This document shows positions 59,110 to 64,000 of a stretch of 64,000 bases of DNA, piece by piece. How positions within the stretch are numbered: position 1 is the first letter of the stretch; each line of letters begins with the position of its first letter. The position numbers were made by a program, and so were the translations under genes. A model generated the notes under the pieces. It had not been told where the DNA came from, searched no databases, and saw only the letters and a program-made list of their open reading frames with translations. Where the stretch lies: contig NC_090025.1 of the NCBI RefSeq assembly GCF_037176765.1, forward strand, positions 170,670,040 to 170,734,039, given 5' to 3'. The stretch is from Anolis sagrei. Its lineage: Eukaryota > Chordata > Lepidosauria > Squamata > Anolidae.

Positions 59110-60522
59110 TTAATTTATTAGGCCTTGAGGGGAAAGCGAAGTGCAAAATAGTCACTTTATTGCACATATGTATCTAACCAGGTTTCAAAATAAAACACAC
59201 ATTTTACCAATCTCATTTAGATACAAAAGGGTAAAGTCCACAGGAACCTGCCCAAGAGCTCACTCGAATGAATGTAAGTAGCGCTGCCATTCGTAACACG
59301 GTGTTCCCAATGGATTGTCCCTTTATGCTATCTTAATCTAGTGTACTGGCATAATTCAGACATTTTACACTATAATTTGGTCAACAACTATCTCTACAAT
59401 GGCATCTAAATGCCTTTAGTGAGTACACTTGTGTGGTTAGGAACAGATTAACATTCCTATTTAAGAGCTGCTTCCCACGTAACACTTTTTGCTACAAAAG
59501 GTGTAGGATAAAGATTTACAATGCCATTTGTGAACACCATCCAAACATCTATTTCGGTGTCTGCAAATGGTTTCGATCCTACATCCATGCAGGAAAAATG
59601 TGAAGAGGGTTGAAGCTGGCACATTAGTGATAACATGATTAACATTAAACCTCATTATTAGAATATGAACATAAGGCCAAAAGAAAAAAAAAGCCACAGA
59701 GAAAACTAATGGAAATGAAAATGTATGCCACAGAAACATGCAAATATGTGCAAATTTGCTTTTAACTTTTACACTAAAACAAATTTTCTGGAAGTAACAC
59801 AAAGATGTTACAAAGTTAAATTCACATTTAGTGCAAAATAGCATGAATATGCTGAAACAAAGCATACAGTTTTCTTTTCCTTTTTTTCCCCAAACAAAGC
59901 ACTCATGATGGAGGACTTTAACGTATAAAAACTGTTGTAAACATTCAAAATATCTACATACTTAGCATTTCTATGCCCACGAGAAACAGTAATAGTAGTG
60001 CATTTACACTGACTTTGCTTTTCAGAATAGGAGAGACTAATTTAACAAGTTGCATATCATTGGGACACTTTCAAAGATTACGTGTTTACAAACACTAGAA
60101 AAATCTTTACAAAAAGGAATATATTAAAATATTCTATACATTTTAAGTTACTATAAATGAAAATATTCACCTCACAATAAAGTAGCATGGATATGAAATA
60201 TGAACCAGAAAAAACACTGACAAACCTACATATAGATCAAGAGGGATGAGCAATTCCTGCACGTTTATGATCTTTCAGTCTGCATTTGGTACATCTTGGG
60301 AGACTTGAGGATTGCACCTATTTCTCATGTGATGTCTAGTTAAGAGTTTGTTGGAAGACTTGCCTCTGGTATCACATTGCCTCTACCTGCATTGTAAAGT
60401 ATGAGAAGTTCGGCTGTAATATACAGCTAAGTCAACAGCAAGGATGGAAGCCATGTGACCCTCAGCGCTGGATCACAACTACCACCATTAGTCACCACTG
60501 GCCATGTGAGCTTAGTCTATGG

Positions 60523-60712
60523 GGATTAAGAATCAGAATCACAGAATTGGAAGACATCCCAAGGGCCATCCAGACCAACCCCATGATGCCATGCAGGAAC
60601 ACTCAATCAAATTACTCCTGGCAGATGACCATCCACCCTTTTTGAAAACCTACAGAGAAAGCGACTTCACCGTACTCCGAGGTAGCACATTCCGCTGTTG
60701 AACAGCTTGCTA
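60523..60712 (-). mobile_element. Old CR1 fragment
   Basis: On the + strand reads AATCACAGAATTGGAAGACA, GGGCCATCCAGACCAACCCC, ATTCCGCTGTTGAACAGC, the inverted CR1 signature common to reptiles and birds. Confidence 0.75.
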
Positions 60713-61151
60713 TCTAGCAATACGGTTGCATGTGTTCCACCTAGAAAGGCCTTAGTTGAATGATTCTGTGTATGTCTATTCAGAAGGAATTCCCATCAAA
60801 TTCAAAGGAGCCTATTCTCAACTCAGTTCCTACAGGACTGGAGTCTCAAATGGAGAGGCATGACAGGCTAACCCTAGTGTCCACAACTGATTAAATGCAG
60901 CCTTTTTGTGAAAGAAGTTGCTCATCCCTTAGCTAACCATCACTGTAAGTAAGCATCATTCTTTAGTTCCTGTCTGGGAAAAATAAGCAGTGCAGAAAAG
61001 CACAGGGTCAGTGCAGAAACCAGTGCTGAGTTATGCAGAGAGTTTGCCCTTACAATTGTTTTCACCTGCTGCATATCACTCCCACCGGTAAATTTGAAAA
61101 CAGTTTTTTAGGAAACAACAGTACTCCAAGAAATATACATGTCAAGATAAT

Positions 61152-61472
61152 AAAGGTAAAAGTTTCCCCCCGCCCCTAGTTGTGTCTGACTCGGGGGGCG
61201 GGGGCGGTGATGTTCATCTCCATTTCTAAGCCAGAAACTGGCGATGTCTATAGACATCTCCAAGGTCATGTGCCCAGCATGACTACATGGAGTGCTGTTA
61301 CCTTCCTGCCGAAGTGGTACCTATTGATCTACTCACATTTGCTTGTTTTCAAACTGCTAGTTTGGCAGAAGCTGGAGCTAACAGAAGGAGCTCACCTGGA
61401 TTTGAACCGCCAACTTTTCGGTTAGCAAGTTCAGCAGCTCAGCTGTTTAACCTGCTGTGCCACCAGGGGGCC
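61152..61472 (-). mobile_element. tRNA-type SINE (family B)
   Basis: Inverted copy from TAAAGGTAAAAGTTTCCCCC to GTGCCACCAGGGGGCC. Confidence 0.88.
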
Positions 61473-62392
61473 CACATGTCAATATACCTTGCCAGATTAA
61501 TCAGTATACACTTATGTAAATACGCACAAACACTTCCTGTTTTCCGCACCACTTTTCTGGTATGGGATATTTGGAATGCACACCCTGGCGGCAAGCTGTA
61601 TATTGGACACAACCCTCTAATAATCTGGGTGTGGGAAGGAAGGGAGACACATCACATGTAGCTGAAATAGATACAATTGTAAATTATGATCAGATCTACC
61701 AACAGAAAACATAAATAGGCAATTACTGTGATGAACATTCTTGGGAACTCTTCCTTCCAACGGATCCTCAAGCAGCTGTTCAATTAGGTTTAAAACTTGT
61801 CAGTTTTCATTTAGAGCTGTTTAAGGAGAAAATTAGCATGAGTTCATATCTGTCATTCCTACCCCATCTTCTTCTAATACTTGTCATCCAAAATAGTGAA
61901 GTTTTAAAATTGCAATTGAACATTTACATCTACGAACATTACAGTGAGCCAAATCGTAATCTAGCTCAATGTTGTCTGTTCTGACTGACAGTGACCCTCC
62001 AAAGTTCCGTCCAGGGTCTTTTCAAGTTGTAATTGAAGATGCATCAGGGATTGAACCTGGGACATTTCAATGCCAAGCTTTTGCTCACTGAGCACGCTGC
62101 TATGAGCTGGAAGCTAATGTGTTGGTGGCTGGGATGGGTACGGATGTCGGTGGCTGGAAGGAAGACGCTCCAAAAAATCAAATACATACATAACCCTTTT
62201 GATATGAGCCAAGGACTCCACACTGAGACCACACTGGATAGAATAGTATAAAAATACAATCTCTATGGGCCCAGTTCTGCACACTTGCATGGCACTCATA
62301 CTGTGAAGTTAAGACATTTTAAAACAAAATGTTTGGAAGATTTCGTGAGTTCTAATTGCTACTCCACAACTTGCTGTAACAACATGATGCTT

Positions 62393-62418
62393 CTATTTTG
62401 AACCTGACGTTTTCGTTT
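62393..62418 (-). CDS. HCFC2: HCFC2 terminal coding segment
   Basis: On the - strand a good acceptor (TTTCTTTGCAG) is followed, in the phase left by the exon at 63140-63425, by codons for E-T-K-T-S-G-S-K and a TAG. Together with the single donor base this gives a C-terminus WLQETKTSGSK. It resembles the start of the HCFC1 tail (WLQETSKDSSG, from memory). The exon continues into the 3' UTR. Transcript data would settle whether this acceptor is used. Confidence 0.65.
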
Positions 62419-63139
62419 CTGCAAAGAAAGAGAAATTGCAATTTAAAACATCCAGCTTTCAGAGAAGACGTGTCCAGCTTTGATGTGCTTTAGAGTTGGT
62501 TGAACTCAGGTTTGGGGAATGAACCCTTGGGGAAGGGGAAACATTAAAATAGTTGTGTGCATTATGGTTGGGGAGGGAATAGGCTGAACAGTGGTACTAT
62601 GATCCAAATGACTTGAAAGACAGCACTGTAGTTTGAATTATCTTGTCCTTTTACGACAAGAGTGTTTAAAAAGTAAAAGAAAAACAAACAAGGGACCTTT
62701 GGGGAACAAACAGAAGGAGAATGTGACAACAACAAACTGCAAACAGAAGTGGAAAAAAGCAAAACTGGGAGTGAGACGCACCCTCATCTCACACTGCAAC
62801 CTACATCATGAACAAAGACATAAATGCACTTAAATGGGATGTTCGTATAAGCCTCGTAGAGGTTTAAAAGAAAACTCAGGCAAGAAGTGGCATTAAACAA
62901 GAGAATGCTGGATGAATTCTCAGTGGTGCTGACTTACATTCCTATGGTCAATCCTATGTCTCACAGGATTCGGGATACTAACTATCCCATATCTGGAATT
63001 CCAAAATCCAAAATACTCTATCTAAAACTCCAAAGTATCCATATAGATGGTTGAGTAATGTTAGCGAAATCACTTTTTCAAACATTAATTAGAGATACAA
63101 GAGAAAGGTTTGGACATCTAGGTAAATCATTTCCTTTAC

Positions 63140-63425
63140 CTTGAAGCCACCGAACTTGTGTGGCTGGTCCATATCCCCTCTCGTTTTTGGCTGAGATCCG
63201 GAACACAATGGCAGGTTTGGATGTGTGATCGACATGGGCATTTGCAAGCTGCGCAGCAGTCACTGTACATGAGGTCTTAAGGCCACAATAGATTTTCATA
63301 AACATAAGCTGACTAGGATTCTCATGGAGCTGGGTGGTTCTTATAGCCAAGTAGGCGGAATATTCCAGGATATTTCCTGAAGGCGAAACAGGAGGCTCCC
63401 ATGAAAGGTGAATACAATCAGCACT
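63140..63425 (-). CDS. HCFC2: HCFC2 penultimate coding exon (C-terminal fibronectin type III)
   Basis: HCF-2 is a kelch-repeat host cell factor; its C-terminal fibronectin type III repeats mediate subunit association. Seen: on the - strand, acceptor CTCTTCAG is followed by 286 bases encoding SADCIHLSWEPPVSPSGNIL, then EYSAYLAIRT, IYCGLKTSCTVTAAQLANAH, IVFRISAKNERGYGP and ATQVRWLQ, ending at the donor GTAAAG one base into a codon. These segments are typical of the HCF C-terminus. Linkage to NFYB in convergent orientation, as in human, identifies HCFC2 rather than HCFC1. The rest of the gene lies beyond the right edge. Confidence 0.94.
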
Positions 63426-63571
63426 CTGAAGAGGAGGAAATAACATGCACATCATGTACCATTTATATTTCAGATTCAGTTTGAATAGAAAGATAATTTT
63501 AGGGAGCTAAACCTAAATTCAGAAATAGGATTGGTTAAGGTTCCTCATGAGTGTGTTAAAAACGTAACACA

Positions 63572-64000
63572 GAGGGTTGCTGTGAGTTTTCTGGGCTGTA
63601 TGGTCATGTTCCAGAAGCATTCTTTTCTGATGTTTCACCCACATCTATGGCAGGTATCCTCAAAGGTTGTGAGGTTTTTTTGGAAACAAGGCAAGTGGGG
63701 TTTTATATATCTGTGGAATGTCAAGGGTGGGGAAAAGAAATCTTGTCTGTTTGAGGCAAGTGTGAATCCTGCAATTGATCATCTTGTTTAGCACTGAAAA
63801 GCCTTGCAGCTTCAAGGCTTGGTTGCTTCCCAACAGGGGGAATCCTTTGTTGGAAGGTGATGAGCTGGCCCTGATTGTTTCCTGTCTGGAATTTCCCTGA
63901 TTTTGAGTGTTGTTCTTACTGTTCGGATTTTAGAGTTTTTAAATACTGGTAGCCAAATTTTGTTAATTTTCATGTTTTCCTCCTTTCTGTTGAAATTATC
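63572..64000 (-). mobile_element. Ribozyme-bearing repeat, cut by the window edge
   Basis: - strand copy in an HCFC2 intron with the family landmarks (CTGTATGGTCATGTTCCAGA, TTTTATATATCTGTGGAATG). The ribozyme region (about 63622-63667) has a substituted core and looks inactive. Confidence 0.65.

Larger units (their letters stand above)
59110..62392 (-). other. HCFC2: Probable HCFC2 3' untranslated region
   Basis: Inference only. Sequence downstream of the HCFC2 stop on the - strand is mostly unique and AT-rich, with one old CR1 (60523-60712) and one SINE (61152-61472) inside. AATAAA on the - strand occurs near 59156-59161 and 59114-59119, giving candidate 3' ends that would face the NFYB 3' end a few kb away. 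Confidence 0.35.

Overview
The window is nuclear DNA of a squamate reptile, probably an iguanian lizard, although the species cannot be fixed from sequence alone. The evidence is the repeat content: Sauria-type SINEs, a 5S rRNA-headed SINE, two tRNA-type SINEs, CR1 and L2-like LINEs, and hAT, Tigger and mariner MITEs. The window also carries a conserved vertebrate gene neighbourhood, TXNRD1 - NFYB - HCFC2. NFYB reads on the + strand, HCFC2 enters convergently on the - strand from the right edge, and TXNRD1 lies divergently on the - strand at the left, the same relative order and orientation as in human.

Layout: positions 1 to about 9 kb lie inside the 5' part of TXNRD1. Two exons (8641-8777 and 4655-4715, - strand) encode most of a glutaredoxin domain as found in the long TXNRD1 isoform; the thioredoxin reductase body lies beyond the left edge. 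From 9 to 39 kb there is repeat-rich DNA between the TXNRD1 exons and the NFYB promoter. It holds nested transposons, a foldback element (18.3-18.9 kb), a head-to-head pair of repeats carrying hammerhead ribozyme motifs (21.8-22.7 kb), a CpG-rich block with two CTCF-like motifs (27.2-27.6 kb), a 1.3-kb minisatellite built from a MITE end (27.7-28.9 kb), LTR-like fossils (33.9-34.8 kb and perhaps 37 kb), and a recent L2-like LINE with a 350-codon reverse-transcriptase frame (38.2-39.4 kb).

A GC-rich promoter with overlapping CCAAT/ATTGG boxes (39.6-40.1 kb) precedes NFYB. It is followed by an odd GTT-rich tandem repeat region (40.2-43.3 kb) studded with AAAATGG motifs. NFYB's six coding exons (47279-52945) give a complete 205-residue protein nearly identical to mammalian NF-YB. 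From 53 to 62 kb lie the NFYB 3' UTR and the facing HCFC2 3' region. The last two coding exons of HCFC2 (63140-63425 and 62393-62418, - strand) finish its C-terminal fibronectin type III domain.

The most interesting non-genic feature is a dispersed repeat family whose copies contain a compact hammerhead ribozyme motif. Two copies keep every core base. The arrangement (tiny helix III, head-to-head copies) fits Penelope-like retroelements.
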